Source of the DNA: Rhodococcus sp. OK302
Lineage (GTDB): Bacteria; Actinomycetota; Actinomycetes; Mycobacteriales; Mycobacteriaceae
Reading direction: 5' to 3'
DNA length: 64,000 nt
NCBI RefSeq assembly: GCF_002245895.1
Contig: NZ_NPJZ01000002.1
Location: forward strand, 620,001 to 684,000
Shown: piece after piece, positions 45,068 through 54,523 of the stretch
Layout of the letters: every line of letters starts with the position of its first letter
How positions within the stretch are numbered: the first letter of the stretch is position 1
Notes under the pieces: generated by a model
The model's input: only the letters and a program-made list of their open reading frames with translations
Told to the model about the DNA's origin: nothing
The model's database searches: none
Translations under genes and position numbers: made by a program

Positions 45068-45901
45068 ATGACACGGCTGGATGGCAAGATCGCGTTCATT
45101 ACCGGGGCTGCTCGTGGACAAGGGCGCACCCACGCAGTCCGGCTCGCGCAGGAAGGTGCCGACATCGTCGCGGTGGATCTGTGTAAGCAGCAGGAAAACC
45201 TCGACTACACGTCGGGCACCCCCGAAGATCTCGAGGAGACTGTCCGACTGGTCGAGAAGGAAGGCCGTCGGATCATTGCGCGTGCAGCCGATGTGCGAGA
45301 TCAAGCTTCGCTCGATGTGGTTGTCGAAGAGGCGCTTCGCGAGTTCGGTGGGATCGACATCCTCGTCTCCAACGCGGGCATCTCGAACCAAGGATCGGTA
45401 GTCGGACTCACGGATCAGCAGTGGGAAGACATCCTCGGCACCAATCTTGTTGGAGCCTGGCACTCGTGCCGGGCAGTTCTGCCTTCGATGATCGAGCGCG
45501 GCGTAGGTGGTTCGGTCATCTTCGTCAGCTCCACTGTCGGGCTCCGCGGTGCACCAGGGCAGGCGCATTACAGTGCCTCCAAGCACGGCATGCAGGGCCT
45601 GATGTTGTCGCTGGCCAACGAAGTGGGTCAGCACAGCATTCGGGTCAATTCGGTTAATCCTGGCGCCGTCAACACTGAAATGGCGATCAACGAGAGCCTG
45701 CTGAAGATGTTCCTCCCGGATATTGAGAATCCGACTCCCGCTGATGCCGCCGGCCTCTTCAGTAATCTCACGCTTCTTCCGATCCCGTGGGTGGAGCCCG
45801 AGGATGTGAGTAACGCGGTGTTGTGGCTGGCCTCGGATGAAGCCCGATTCGTCACTGGTGCAGCGATTCCCGTTGATGGTGGGCAGCTCGCGCGCGCTTG
45901 A
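45068..45901 (+). CDS. Mycofactocin-type SDR (carveol-dehydrogenase-like)
   Basis: 277 residues. NAD motif TGAARGQG, NAG at about residue 105, YSASK active site and GAAIPVDGGQLAR end. The RGQGRTHAVRLAQEGADIVAVDLC start and the insert after the second strand mark the subfamily whose cofactor is non-exchangeable and recycled by mycofactocin. It oxidises an alcohol to a ketone, perhaps the alcohol made by the P450 two genes downstream. TAGGAGG lies 8-9 bases before the ATG. First gene of the operon. Confidence 0.88.
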   Translation: MTRLDGKIAFITGAARGQGRTHAVRLAQEGADIVAVDLCKQQENLDYTSGTPEDLEETVRLVEKEGRRIIARAADVRDQASLDVVVEEALREFGGIDILVSNAGISNQGSVVGLTDQQWEDILGTNLVGAWHSCRAVLPSMIERGVGGSVIFVSSTVGLRGAPGQAHYSASKHGMQGLMLSLANEVGQHSIRVNSVNPGAVNTEMAINESLLKMFLPDIENPTPADAAGLFSNLTLLPIPWVEPEDVSNAVLWLASDEARFVTGAAIPVDGGQLARA

Positions 45902-45935
45902 TTCAAGTATCGGCAGACATTTGATTGGAGTCGAA

Positions 45936-46147
45936 ATGACAAACACGATAGCGGTAGATCACGACTACTGCCAGGCGCACGGTCGGTGCTACGCACTTTT
46001 CCCGACCTGTTCAATCCTGACGACGAGGGTCGTGCACAGGTCAAGAGCAACGGCAAGGTGCCGGACTCGAACTCGGTTGATGAGGTTCTCGCCGTGTGTC
46101 CCGAGGGCGCAATTACTTTAGTGAAGGCAGGATTTGAGAATGACTGA
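45936..46147 (+). CDS. 3Fe-4S ferredoxin, one frameshift
   Basis: With one C restored at 46001-46003 (TTTTCCCGACC) the product is 70 residues: DYCQAHGRCYALFPDLF, then VLAVCPEGAITL, giving the three Cys of a 3Fe-4S ferredoxin of the type that serves actinobacterial P450s. As written the frame goes wrong after YALFP. Restored, it overlaps the P450 start by 8 bases. It should carry electrons from the reductase at 47880 to the P450. Confidence 0.85.
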
Positions 46148-47369
46148 AGAGCTGCAGTCTGAGGCGACCTCAGCTGGTCGGTGCCCGGTTGATATGTGGT
46201 CACCGGAGTTCAACGAGAATTTTTGGCCCGAGATCAACCGCATGCAGAAGCTCGACGAACTGAGTGTCCACACGCAGGGCGATACGCCTTGTTTCGTCGC
46301 CACCCGATACGAGGATAACTTCAAAATTCTGCGGGACTGGAAGCGCTTCTCCTCGGAAGCAGGTGTCGCGATTCTCGGTCATGACAACCGTGCGGCACCT
46401 CCGAAGAATGAGGGCCGATTCCTCCCTGAGGACCTGGACCCACCGGCGCAAACGGAGTGGCGCAAACTTCTCAATCCTGAACTGACGGAAGAGAAGATGC
46501 GAGTCTTCGCACCGTCGATCACCGCAGAGATCGATACCTTCCTTGACGCAGGCATCGAGCGCGGCCGATTCAATGTCATGGAGGACTTCCTGCGGCCACT
46601 GCAGCTGCGCGCGGTCTTCAGTAATCTGCTTCAGCTCGAGGGCGACAAGATCGATGATTGGATGCAGTGGGCACACGACATCTTCGTCGGCGAAACTGCA
46701 GAAGCATCCGAAAATGCATTTGTCAGCCTCCATACAGCAATTGAATCGCTGGTGAAGGCGCGTACGGCGGAACCTCTTGAGGACGATCTGGTGAGCCTGG
46801 TGTGCCAGGTCAAGGAGATTGACGGCCGCGAGCCCACCCTGTCCGAACGTGTTGCTGTCGTTCTACCGCTCTCGATCGCCGGTTTGGAATCAACCGGAAC
46901 GCTTCTCGGCGGAATTCTCCATCACCTCGCGACGCACCCGGACGACCTTGCCGAGCTGGTTCAGCATCCGGAATTGGTGCCCAACGCCGTAGAAGAAGGC
47001 CTTCGCATGTTCGCGAATGTCACTGCCCTGCAGCGCACTACCACGTGCCCGGTGTCGGTCGGACAGACCGACCTCGACGAGGGGGCCAAGGTGTGGACCT
47101 CTTACAACGCAGCGAACCGCGACGAAACGAAATTCCCGAATCCGCACAAGTGGGACTTGCACCGAGATGACAAGAACCACCTTGCCTTCAGTATCGGTCC
47201 GCACCGATGCTTGGGATCGAACTTCGCTCGCGTGATGATGATTCTTGTGCTGGAGCGGATGGTCGCAAAGGTGCCGGAGTTTGCACTGGTCGAGGGTCAG
47301 TCCATCGAATATCACTCGATGCCCACCCGCGGAATTCACGAGTTCGAAATCGAATTGCCGACAAAGTAA
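46140..47369 (+). CDS. Cytochrome P450
   Basis: 409 residues, soluble bacterial P450. The heme loop is FSIGPHRCLGSNFAR with the thiolate Cys at about 357; the K-helix ExxR is EEGLR. The I-helix reads SIAGLESTGTLLGG, with Ser where Thr is usual in the oxygen-activation AGxET motif. It follows its ferredoxin and is followed by an NTF2-like protein and a ferredoxin reductase, so a complete hydroxylase system is encoded. It likely starts the pathway by hydroxylating a hydrophobic substrate. Confidence 0.93.
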   Translation: MTEELQSEATSAGRCPVDMWSPEFNENFWPEINRMQKLDELSVHTQGDTPCFVATRYEDNFKILRDWKRFSSEAGVAILGHDNRAAPPKNEGRFLPEDLDPPAQTEWRKLLNPELTEEKMRVFAPSITAEIDTFLDAGIERGRFNVMEDFLRPLQLRAVFSNLLQLEGDKIDDWMQWAHDIFVGETAEASENAFVSLHTAIESLVKARTAEPLEDDLVSLVCQVKEIDGREPTLSERVAVVLPLSIAGLESTGTLLGGILHHLATHPDDLAELVQHPELVPNAVEEGLRMFANVTALQRTTTCPVSVGQTDLDEGAKVWTSYNAANRDETKFPNPHKWDLHRDDKNHLAFSIGPHRCLGSNFARVMMILVLERMVAKVPEFALVEGQSIEYHSMPTRGIHEFEIELPTK

Positions 47370-47411
47370 TTTACCTGAACCTGTATCTCTGACATAAGGA
47401 CTGAACATTCA

Positions 47412-47798
47412 ATGACCAACTCGGCTCCCGAAGAATTGTTGGCGCAGGCACACAAGGTCGTCGACGCCTGGAACAACCTTGAACTCGACGTACTACGCGA
47501 CCTCGTCGACGAGAATGTTGTTGTGGTGCACCAGAACCGCGGCGTCGCTGCAACTGGACGTGATCTGATGATCGCGACGGTAGAGCAGATGAAGCAGGTG
47601 TTCCCTGATCGCTCGATCGGTGAGACCACGCGTTGGGCGGTGACCGGTAATTCGGTCATGCGTGAGACGACATGGCAGGGAACCGCAACAGCGGATGTCC
47701 CCGGATTCGGCAAGGCTGGCGAGTTCTGCCAGCTCAACGTCCTGTCAATCATGACGTTCGAGAACGGCCGTTTGACCGAGTGGTGTGACTACGGATAA
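47412..47798 (+). CDS. SnoaL/NTF2-like protein
   Basis: 128 residues: HKVVDAWNNLELDVLRDLVD and FENGRLTEWCDYG are typical SnoaL blocks, and conserved polar residues line the expected pocket. Possible epoxide hydrolase, isomerase or hydratase acting on a P450 product. A related 3' fragment lies at 56175-56308. It sits between the P450 and the reductase. Confidence 0.75.
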   Translation: MTNSAPEELLAQAHKVVDAWNNLELDVLRDLVDENVVVVHQNRGVAATGRDLMIATVEQMKQVFPDRSIGETTRWAVTGNSVMRETTWQGTATADVPGFGKAGEFCQLNVLSIMTFENGRLTEWCDYG

Positions 47799-47808
47799 GC
47801 CACTGGGT

Positions 47809-47843
47809 ACCCCTCGGAGCAGACTCGTCCTGCTTCGAGGGGT
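47809..47843. terminator. Intra-operon hairpin
   Basis: ACCCCTCGGAGCAG pairs with CTGCTTCGAGGGGT (one G-T pair) over a 7-base loop, between the NTF2-like stop and the reductase gene. It may weaken read-through or protect the P450 message end. Confidence 0.6.
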
Positions 47844-47879
47844 GTTCGGTACTTCGGACAAACTTTTGGGAAGTGAACA

Positions 47880-48821
47880 ATGAATCTCGATCTTCGCATC
47901 GTCGGACGACGCATGATCGCCGACGGTGTCGTCGAACTGTCTCTCGAATCTGCGAGCGGTGATGCGCTACCCAGCTGGGAACCAGGCTCGCACATCGATA
48001 TTCAGATGCGTGAGGGATTGGTTCGCCAATATTCACTCACTGGTTTCGGGTCCACCGAAACCCGTTGGGTCATCTCGGTCCTCCGGGAGCCGAACAGCCG
48101 TGGCGGTTCAGCGTTCGTTCACGATTCACTTGATGAACAGTCGTCCATTGCGGTGAGCCCACCACGCAATCATTTCGCCCTCACCGAGGCGCCGGCGTTC
48201 CAGTTTGTGGCCGGTGGTATCGGCATCACGCCGCTGATACCGATGATCGCGCAACTCGCTCGTGAAGACCGGGATTGGAACCTATTCTATGCCGGGCGGT
48301 CCCGGGCAAGTATGGCGTATCTGGAGGAGCTGGCCCGATTCGGGGACCGGGTTCAGATCTGGCCGGATGACGAACTTGGTATGCCCGATATCGAAGGGCT
48401 CGTAGGAGCTGTTTCCCCTGAGACCATCATCTACTCGTGTGGGCCGGAAGGTCTGCTGGCCAAGCTGGAAGAGGTTTGCGCGGCTGGCCCCGTGAAGCGG
48501 GTTCTGCGCACCGAGCGTTTTGTGGCAAGAGAGGTCGAACTGGACGGACCTGACCACGACATCGAGGTCGAGTTCGTGCAGTCGGGGATCACGGTCACCG
48601 TTTCGGCAGGTCAATCGATTCTCTCCGTGGCGGAGGCGAACGGCGTGGACATTCTGTCTTCGTGCAATGAGGGGACCTGCGGAACCTGTGAAACACCTGT
48701 GCTGGAGGGGATTCCGGACCACCGGGACTCGGTTCTGTCCAAGGAAGAGCGCGCCTGCGGCGAGACCATGATGCTGTGTGTTTCGCGGGCGCGCTCAGGC
48801 TCACTGCGTCTCGACGCCTAG
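47880..48821 (+). CDS. Ferredoxin reductase, PDR/VanB type (FMN, NAD, 2Fe-2S)
   Basis: 313 residues: RQYSLTG binds FMN, GGIGITPLIPM and SCGPEGLL bind NAD(P)H, and the C-terminal plant-type 2Fe-2S domain has SCNEGTCGTCETPV plus the later Cys in MMLCVSRA. It passes electrons from NAD(P)H through its own iron-sulfur domain, probably to the 3Fe-4S ferredoxin and P450. Confidence 0.92.
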   Translation: MNLDLRIVGRRMIADGVVELSLESASGDALPSWEPGSHIDIQMREGLVRQYSLTGFGSTETRWVISVLREPNSRGGSAFVHDSLDEQSSIAVSPPRNHFALTEAPAFQFVAGGIGITPLIPMIAQLAREDRDWNLFYAGRSRASMAYLEELARFGDRVQIWPDDELGMPDIEGLVGAVSPETIIYSCGPEGLLAKLEEVCAAGPVKRVLRTERFVAREVELDGPDHDIEVEFVQSGITVTVSAGQSILSVAEANGVDILSSCNEGTCGTCETPVLEGIPDHRDSVLSKEERACGETMMLCVSRARSGSLRLDA

Positions 48822-48902
48822 AAGCCCTCACGGCTCAAGTGCCGTTCTTGCGCTGAACCCGCAGTCGCGCAGCGGGAAAGAACAATTGGAAAGGTGTGTC
48901 GA

Positions 48903-49691
48903 GTGAGTCGAGAGAACAGTAACCGAGGTTCACTGGCTGGTCAGAACGTGCTGGTCACGGGAGCAAGCGAAGGCATCGGGCTCGGCATTGCGAAGGGAAT
49001 GGTGGAGGCTGGTGCCAATGTCATGATCGCAGCACGTCGGCGACCCCAGCTGGAACTGGCTGCTGAGGAATTGCGTGAGGTGGCCGCTCCCGGTCAACTG
49101 GTCGAGATTGCTGAAGTAGACATCCGCGACCCTCAATCGGTCAGCGGCATGTTCGAACTCGCAGACCGCACGTTTTCCACGCTCAACATCTTTGTCGCCA
49201 ACGCCGGTAGCGGATCGATGGTCCCGTTCCTCGAGATGACGGAGGAGGTGTGGGCCAATACAATTGACTTGAATCTCACCGGTACCTTCCGCTGTTGTCA
49301 CCAGGCCGCGACGCGGATGGCAGCACGTTCGGACAAGAACGAAAACGCAGCGATTCTCGTGCTCTCGTCAGTCCGTGCGCTGGGGACGCGTCCAGGCACG
49401 ATTCACTACGCGACCACCAAGGCTGGGCTCAATCAGTTTGTGCGCGTAGCAGCCTACGAGCTTGCTTCGAGCGGTGTTCGGGTCAATGCGCTCTCGCCCG
49501 GTATTACCGCCACCCCGATGGCGCTCGAGCGGAATCCGGAGGTCTTTGAAAGGATGTCCGCGACAGTACCGTTGGGTCGGGCAGGCAGCGTTGAAGACAT
49601 GGCAGCGGCTGCGGTGTTCGTGTGTAGTCCAGGTGCGAAATTCATCACCGGCACCAACCAGATCGTAGACGGCGGAGAGTCGTTGTACTGA
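48903..49691 (+). CDS. SDR family oxidoreductase
   Basis: 262 residues from a GTG with GGAAAGG 8 bases upstream. TGASEGIG, NAGSGS, SSVR, YATTK and GTNQIVDGGES are the SDR landmarks. Likely NAD(P)-dependent oxidation or reduction of a hydroxyl/keto group in the pathway. Same operon orientation as the P450 set. Confidence 0.88.
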   Translation: MSRENSNRGSLAGQNVLVTGASEGIGLGIAKGMVEAGANVMIAARRRPQLELAAEELREVAAPGQLVEIAEVDIRDPQSVSGMFELADRTFSTLNIFVANAGSGSMVPFLEMTEEVWANTIDLNLTGTFRCCHQAATRMAARSDKNENAAILVLSSVRALGTRPGTIHYATTKAGLNQFVRVAAYELASSGVRVNALSPGITATPMALERNPEVFERMSATVPLGRAGSVEDMAAAAVFVCSPGAKFITGTNQIVDGGESLY

Positions 49692-49745
49692 GTTGCAGAT
49701 TCCCGGATACCGGGTAGATCTCGCTGTATAGATTTCGGAGATTGT

Positions 49746-50981
49746 ATGACTCTGTCAGAGTTTCGTGAACAGGCCCGCGGTTGGCTACGCGAGAACGTGA
49801 GCGCCGTAACGGGCAGCGCGGACCGCGATCCATTCGATGTGGCGGTGTTCCATTCACTGCCATTCGACGCGGAGCAGGCGTTGCTCCAGGAACACAAGCG
49901 GTGGCAGCGTATCAAGTTTGACGCCGGATACGGTGCCCTCGACTGGCCTGTCGAAGACGGCGGTGCTGGATTGAGCGTTGAGCACGCCGATGTGTTTGCG
50001 AGAGAAGAATCGACGCTGTTGTCGTTGGCGCCTCACGAGCTGTTCTCGGTCACGATGCACTTGATCGCACCGACGATTCGGCTCCTCGGTACGCAGACGC
50101 AGAAAGAGACCTTTCTGCCGACGATGCTCCGCGGCGAACTCCTGGCATGCCAGTTGTTTTCGGAGCCCGGCGCAGGATCGGACCTCGCCTCGCTCGGCAC
50201 CCGCGCCGTCCGCGATGGTGATGAGTGGGTGATCAACGGCCAGAAGGTGTGGACCTCGGGGGCACAGTTCGCAGACTGGGGTGAACTCATCGCGCGCACT
50301 GATCCAGATGTTCCGAAACATGCTGGTATGACAGGGTTCCTATTGCCATTGGACGCTCCTGGTGTTGAGGTGCGTCAGATCCGGCAAATGTCGGGAGGCA
50401 CCAGTTTCAACGAGGTCTTCTTTACCGATGTCCGGATACCGGATCGTCTTCGGTTGGGTGAGGTGGGGGCGGGTTGGAATGTCGCGTTGACGACTTTGGC
50501 GTTCGAACGTGGGGGAAGCTCCAACACGGCAGCGGTCGGCGGTCAGTTCAGTCAGTTGGTCGCGTCTGCGCGTTCTGTCGGGCGGATCGATGATCCACAG
50601 ATTCGGCAGATGCTGGCCAAGGTCTTCCTTCGGCAGACCTTGGCGGAGATCGACCTGCTGCGCGACCGGCAGGCACGGGAGGTGGGCGGTGCCCCGGGGG
50701 CAATCGGCTCGGTGCGCAAGGTTCAGTGGGTGGACAAGTTGAAGTTGGTGTCCGACACCGCAACCGCGATATTGGGGCGAAATCTTCTCGCTGATACCGG
50801 GCGGGCGGGAACCTACGCATGGAACGAGCACGTTCTGGGGGCGCCGGGGTACCGCATCGCTGGTGGTTCTGACGAGATCCAGCGCAACATCATTGCCGAG
50901 CGACTATTGGGACTACCCACAGAAGCGCGGGCCGACAAGGGAAAGTCGTGGCGCGAGTCGACGTCACGTTCGAGCGGCTGA
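49746..50981 (+). CDS. Acyl-CoA dehydrogenase (FadE, possible alpha subunit)
   Basis: 411 residues: LFSEPGAGSDLASLGTRAVR, INGQKVWTSGAQFADWG and YRIAGGSDEIQRNIIAERLL. The FEGT Glu position of ordinary enzymes reads AGGS here, as in actinobacterial FadE chains that pair with a second chain. The protein at 62484 has the complementary FTWEHPAHLYYRR type ending, so the two may form a heterotetramer. Start at 49746 follows CGGAG. Confidence 0.88.
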   Translation: MTLSEFREQARGWLRENVSAVTGSADRDPFDVAVFHSLPFDAEQALLQEHKRWQRIKFDAGYGALDWPVEDGGAGLSVEHADVFAREESTLLSLAPHELFSVTMHLIAPTIRLLGTQTQKETFLPTMLRGELLACQLFSEPGAGSDLASLGTRAVRDGDEWVINGQKVWTSGAQFADWGELIARTDPDVPKHAGMTGFLLPLDAPGVEVRQIRQMSGGTSFNEVFFTDVRIPDRLRLGEVGAGWNVALTTLAFERGGSSNTAAVGGQFSQLVASARSVGRIDDPQIRQMLAKVFLRQTLAEIDLLRDRQAREVGGAPGAIGSVRKVQWVDKLKLVSDTATAILGRNLLADTGRAGTYAWNEHVLGAPGYRIAGGSDEIQRNIIAERLLGLPTEARADKGKSWRESTSRSSG

Positions 50982-50996
50982 ACGAATCGAGGAATT

Positions 50997-51761
50997 ATGA
51001 GTATCGATCGAAATAATCTCGCCGGCAAGGTAGTTCTGATCACCGGCGGAAGCCGTGGCCTGGGAGCTTCGATGGCGTGGGCATTCGCCGAGGAGGGCGC
51101 CCACATCGTGATTGCGAGCCGCAAGGTCGAGCCGTGCAGTGAACTCGCGGCGGAGATCGAGGCCAAGACAGGGGTCAAGGCGCTCGGAGTGGCTGCGCAC
51201 GTGGGTGATTGGGCGTCTTTGCCGTCATTGATCGACGAAGTTTACGCGACGTTCGGCAAGTTGGACGTGTTGGTCAACAACGCCGGAATTGCACCCCTGT
51301 ATCCGAGCATCGAAGAAATAAGCGAGGAACTGTTCGACAAGATTGTCGACGTAAACCTCAAAGGTCCCTTCCGCTTGAGTGCTTTGGTTGCCAAGCGAAT
51401 GGCGGCGGCTGGCGGTGGATCAATCATCAATATCAGTAGTAATGCCTCCGAGCGGCCGGCCCCGGAATACATTCCATACGGTGCGGCTAAGGCGGGTCTG
51501 AACTCGCTGACAAAGGGTTTCGCTTCCGCTTACGGGCCCCGGGTGCGGGTCAACTGTGTGATGGCCGGGTCATTCTTCACCGACATCAGCAAGGGCTGGG
51601 ACATGGAAGAATTCGACAATCTCGCTGGGGCCTGGCCAATCTCGCGTGGTGGCAATCCCGAAGAAATCGTTGGAGCCGTTCTGTACTTTGCCGGTGATGC
51701 GTCGAGCTATACGACGGGGACTATCCTGCCGGTCGACGGTGGCCGGATGGCCGTGGGTTAA
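50997..51761 (+). CDS. SDR family oxidoreductase
   Basis: 254 residues: TGGSRGLG, NNAGIAPLYPS, ISSNAS, YGAAK and GTILPVDGGRM. Resembles beta-ketoacyl or 3-hydroxyacyl-CoA reductase-type SDRs. It closes the P450 operon, 15 bases after the dehydrogenase and followed by a hairpin terminator. Confidence 0.88.
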   Translation: MSIDRNNLAGKVVLITGGSRGLGASMAWAFAEEGAHIVIASRKVEPCSELAAEIEAKTGVKALGVAAHVGDWASLPSLIDEVYATFGKLDVLVNNAGIAPLYPSIEEISEELFDKIVDVNLKGPFRLSALVAKRMAAAGGGSIINISSNASERPAPEYIPYGAAKAGLNSLTKGFASAYGPRVRVNCVMAGSFFTDISKGWDMEEFDNLAGAWPISRGGNPEEIVGAVLYFAGDASSYTTGTILPVDGGRMAVG

Positions 51762-51830
51762 CCCTCTCACCACGAGCCCGACTTTCCTACTTGGATCGGT
51801 TGCTGCGAAGGTTCAGCGCCAGATCCCTTC

Positions 51831-51864
51831 GAACCCCGCGAATTGCCCCCGGTGCGCGGGGTTC
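51831..51864. terminator. Terminator after the P450 operon
   Basis: GAACCCCGCG and CGCGGGGTTC pair perfectly over 14 bases, 70 bases past the SDR stop. Confidence 0.75.
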
Positions 51865-51900
51865 GCGGCTTTGTGCGGGTATTCCCCTGCACTATAGCTA

Positions 51901-51929
51901 TTGCGATATTTCCTCATGATAATTATGCT
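51901..51929 (+). promoter_or_regulatory. Promoter with overlapping motif, copy 1
   Basis: TTGCGA (51901-51906), a 17-base spacer and TATGCT (51924-51929). The spacer contains TTTCCTCATGATAAT. Spacer and -10 are nearly identical to those at 56445-56473. It lies about 100 bases before the CoA transferase gene. Confidence 0.65.
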
Positions 51930-52025
51930 CGGGGTGTACCGGGATTGACCTGAGGCACGCAAATGGTCGGTGAGTGAACTACCCGCCCGGAATTCCCCCA
52001 AGACAACGAAGATTGGAGGCACGTC

Positions 52026-53348
52026 GTGACTGCAGTCGAGCACGCGCGGCCGATACAGACACAGCCGGGCAGTGGGCGCCAGCCCCAGCAGCGCACGGGA
52101 CCGCTTGCGGGTGTGCGGATCGCAGATTTCTGCTGGATGGGTGTGGGCGCTGTCGCGACCCGCATGCTGGCAGATTTCGGAGCCGAGGTCATCAAGATCG
52201 AGGCGCGTGATCGCCTGGACATGCCTAGACGCTTGCCCATCTATAAAAATGAATTGCGCTCGTACGGTGACGAGGATCCAAACCCGGACCCGAACAAGGG
52301 CGGACTCTTCAACAACTACAGCCGTAACAAGCTCGGCATCACCGTGAATATGAAGACCGAACGCGGCCAGCAGTTGGTGCGGCAGTTGATCGGTGCGAGT
52401 TCCGTTGTGACAGAGAACTTCGCGCCCGGAGTCATGGAGAAGTGGGGACTGACGTATGACGATCTGCGTGCGATCGATCCCGAGATCATCCTTGCCCGGA
52501 TGAGCGGGTTCGGACACAGCGGACCGCACCACCGGTTCAAGAGCTACGGCCCGGTGATCCAAGCGGTGTGTGGATTGTCCTTCATTTCCGGTCTGCCGGA
52601 TCGTGAGCCGTCCGGCTGGGGATTGTCATATATGGACAATCAAGCGGCCTATTACAATTCGATGGCACTCTTGATGGCGATCATGCAGCGAAACGTAACC
52701 GGCAAGGGGCAGGAGATCGACGTCTCGGCGGTAGAGGCCGGTATCAACTTGATAGGCCCGGACTTGCTCGACGTTTCTGTAAACAACGCTAAGACTCGTC
52801 GACCCGGCTATCCCAACGGAAACCGCTTGGACAATCCTCAGGCAGCCCCGCACGGTGTCTATCCTGCTGCGGGCGAAGACAAGTGGCTCGCAATCGCCGT
52901 GTTCGACGACGCGGACTGGTCGCGGTTTGCTTCAGCCCTCGGAAACCCCGAATGGGCTTCGTCCCCGGACTTCGCTGATCAATCCTCCCGTTTCGCCAAC
53001 CATGACAAGCTTGATGAACACATCTCACGATGGTCCGCACGTCGGCCGGCACACGAGTCCATGGAACTATTACAGGCCGCTGGGGTCGCAGCAGGCGCCG
53101 TCCGCAACTCGCAGGACCTCACCGAGTCGGACCCGCAGATCAACCTTCGGGAAACATTCTTCGAGCTCGATCACCCCGTCATCGGTGTGGCAAAGTTCGA
53201 AGGCTCACCTATGCAGTTTTCCCGGACGGTGCAGGACAATTGGCGCAGCGCGCCGCTACTCGGAGAAGACAATCAATATGTATTCGGCAACATCCTCGGA
53301 CTCGACGAGGACGAGATTGCAGTGCTTACCGCAGAGGGCGTGATCTGA
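52026..53348 (+). CDS. Class III (CaiB/BaiF) CoA transferase, catalytic type
   Basis: 440 residues from a GTG behind GGAGG. LAGVRIADFCWMGVGAVATR, MLADFGAEVIKIE and SRNKLGITVN are family signatures; the Asp in SYMDNQAAYY fits the catalytic carboxylate. Its stop shares one base with the next CoA transferase gene, so the two are made together and may be subunits of one enzyme. Confidence 0.9.
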   Translation: MTAVEHARPIQTQPGSGRQPQQRTGPLAGVRIADFCWMGVGAVATRMLADFGAEVIKIEARDRLDMPRRLPIYKNELRSYGDEDPNPDPNKGGLFNNYSRNKLGITVNMKTERGQQLVRQLIGASSVVTENFAPGVMEKWGLTYDDLRAIDPEIILARMSGFGHSGPHHRFKSYGPVIQAVCGLSFISGLPDREPSGWGLSYMDNQAAYYNSMALLMAIMQRNVTGKGQEIDVSAVEAGINLIGPDLLDVSVNNAKTRRPGYPNGNRLDNPQAAPHGVYPAAGEDKWLAIAVFDDADWSRFASALGNPEWASSPDFADQSSRFANHDKLDEHISRWSARRPAHESMELLQAAGVAAGAVRNSQDLTESDPQINLRETFFELDHPVIGVAKFEGSPMQFSRTVQDNWRSAPLLGEDNQYVFGNILGLDEDEIAVLTAEGVI

Positions 53349-54523
53349 TGGAACTCGCATACAGTGGCCTGGTTGTCGTGGAGCTTGCTGACGATCCGGC
53401 TGGTGAATATACGGGCAAGCTGCTTGCCGACCAGGGCGCACAGGTTATCAAGATTGAACCTCTCGGTGGTGTGGCGAGTCGACATATCGGCCCCTACGCC
53501 GGTGGTGAAGTCGACCCCGACAGGAGTCTGAATTTTTGGACTTACAACACGTCGAAGCATTCGGTCACTCTGGCGGTCGGGGAGGCGGAAGGTCAGGTAG
53601 CGCTCGCTGAGCTGATCTCCCGCGCGGACATACTCCTGACGACAGGCAGACCCGTGGACCTCCAAGCGCAGGGTTTAGACCTCGAAAGTCTCTGCTCGGA
53701 GAATCCTCGCTTGATTGCGCTGTCGGTCTCACCATTCGGGTTGACCGGGCCTTGGGCGAACTACCGGACTTCTGATCTAGTCGGTCTTGCAATAGGTGGG
53801 CTTCTCACTACCTGCGGCTACGACGATCATTCGATTCCGCCGATCCGACCCGGCGGAAATCAGGGCTACATGACCGCCGCGAGTTTCGCGTTGTGCGGAC
53901 TGCTTCTTGCACTCATCGAGCGGCAGAATACCGGACTGGGACAGCTCGTCGACGTGTCGATGCACGAATCGATCGCGGTCACGGGCGAGTTGGCCAACCC
54001 CTACTGGTTCTACCCGAAGGCGTTGGTGCAGAGGCAGACCTGTCGGCATGCCCAACCTGAACCGACACAACCGGCCTTGTTCCAGTGTGCAGACGGGGTG
54101 TGGGTGTATTTCGCCTTGATTCTCGCGGACCAGAATGCGTGGAAGGCATTGACTTCGTGGATGGAATCGGCCGGTGTTGCAGCGGATCTCGTAGACGAAG
54201 AATATCTGTCTTTGGCACACCGACAGGAGAACTTTTCGCATATCCAGGAACTGCTCGAGGTGTTCTTCCTTATTCAGGATTCGGGTTCGGTTTACCGTGA
54301 GGGGCAGGGCCGCGGTCTACCAATCGGACCGTTGCGGGCCCCGGAGGAATTGTTCGACGACGAGCACCTCGCCGAACGTAAGTTCTTCGAGCCCGTCGAG
54401 ATGTCCGACGGAACAAGCACGCTTTTTCCCGGTACGCCGTACCGATTCTCCGGTGGTAACGGAGCGCCGACTCGGCCTCCGCTCCTTGGTGAGCACACCG
54501 AGGAGGTGTTGTCTCATGGATGA
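53348..54523 (+). CDS. Class III CoA transferase homologue lacking the usual Asp
   Basis: 391 residues: YSGLVVVELADDPAGEYTGK, LLADQGAQVIKIEP and SKHSVTLAV fit CaiB/BaiF. Where the first protein has the catalytic Asp (SYMDNQAA), this one reads GGNQGYMTAAS with no acid in register. It is probably the structural partner of the 52026 protein. It overlaps the next gene by 8 bases. Confidence 0.85.
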   Translation: MELAYSGLVVVELADDPAGEYTGKLLADQGAQVIKIEPLGGVASRHIGPYAGGEVDPDRSLNFWTYNTSKHSVTLAVGEAEGQVALAELISRADILLTTGRPVDLQAQGLDLESLCSENPRLIALSVSPFGLTGPWANYRTSDLVGLAIGGLLTTCGYDDHSIPPIRPGGNQGYMTAASFALCGLLLALIERQNTGLGQLVDVSMHESIAVTGELANPYWFYPKALVQRQTCRHAQPEPTQPALFQCADGVWVYFALILADQNAWKALTSWMESAGVAADLVDEEYLSLAHRQENFSHIQELLEVFFLIQDSGSVYREGQGRGLPIGPLRAPEELFDDEHLAERKFFEPVEMSDGTSTLFPGTPYRFSGGNGAPTRPPLLGEHTEEVLSHG

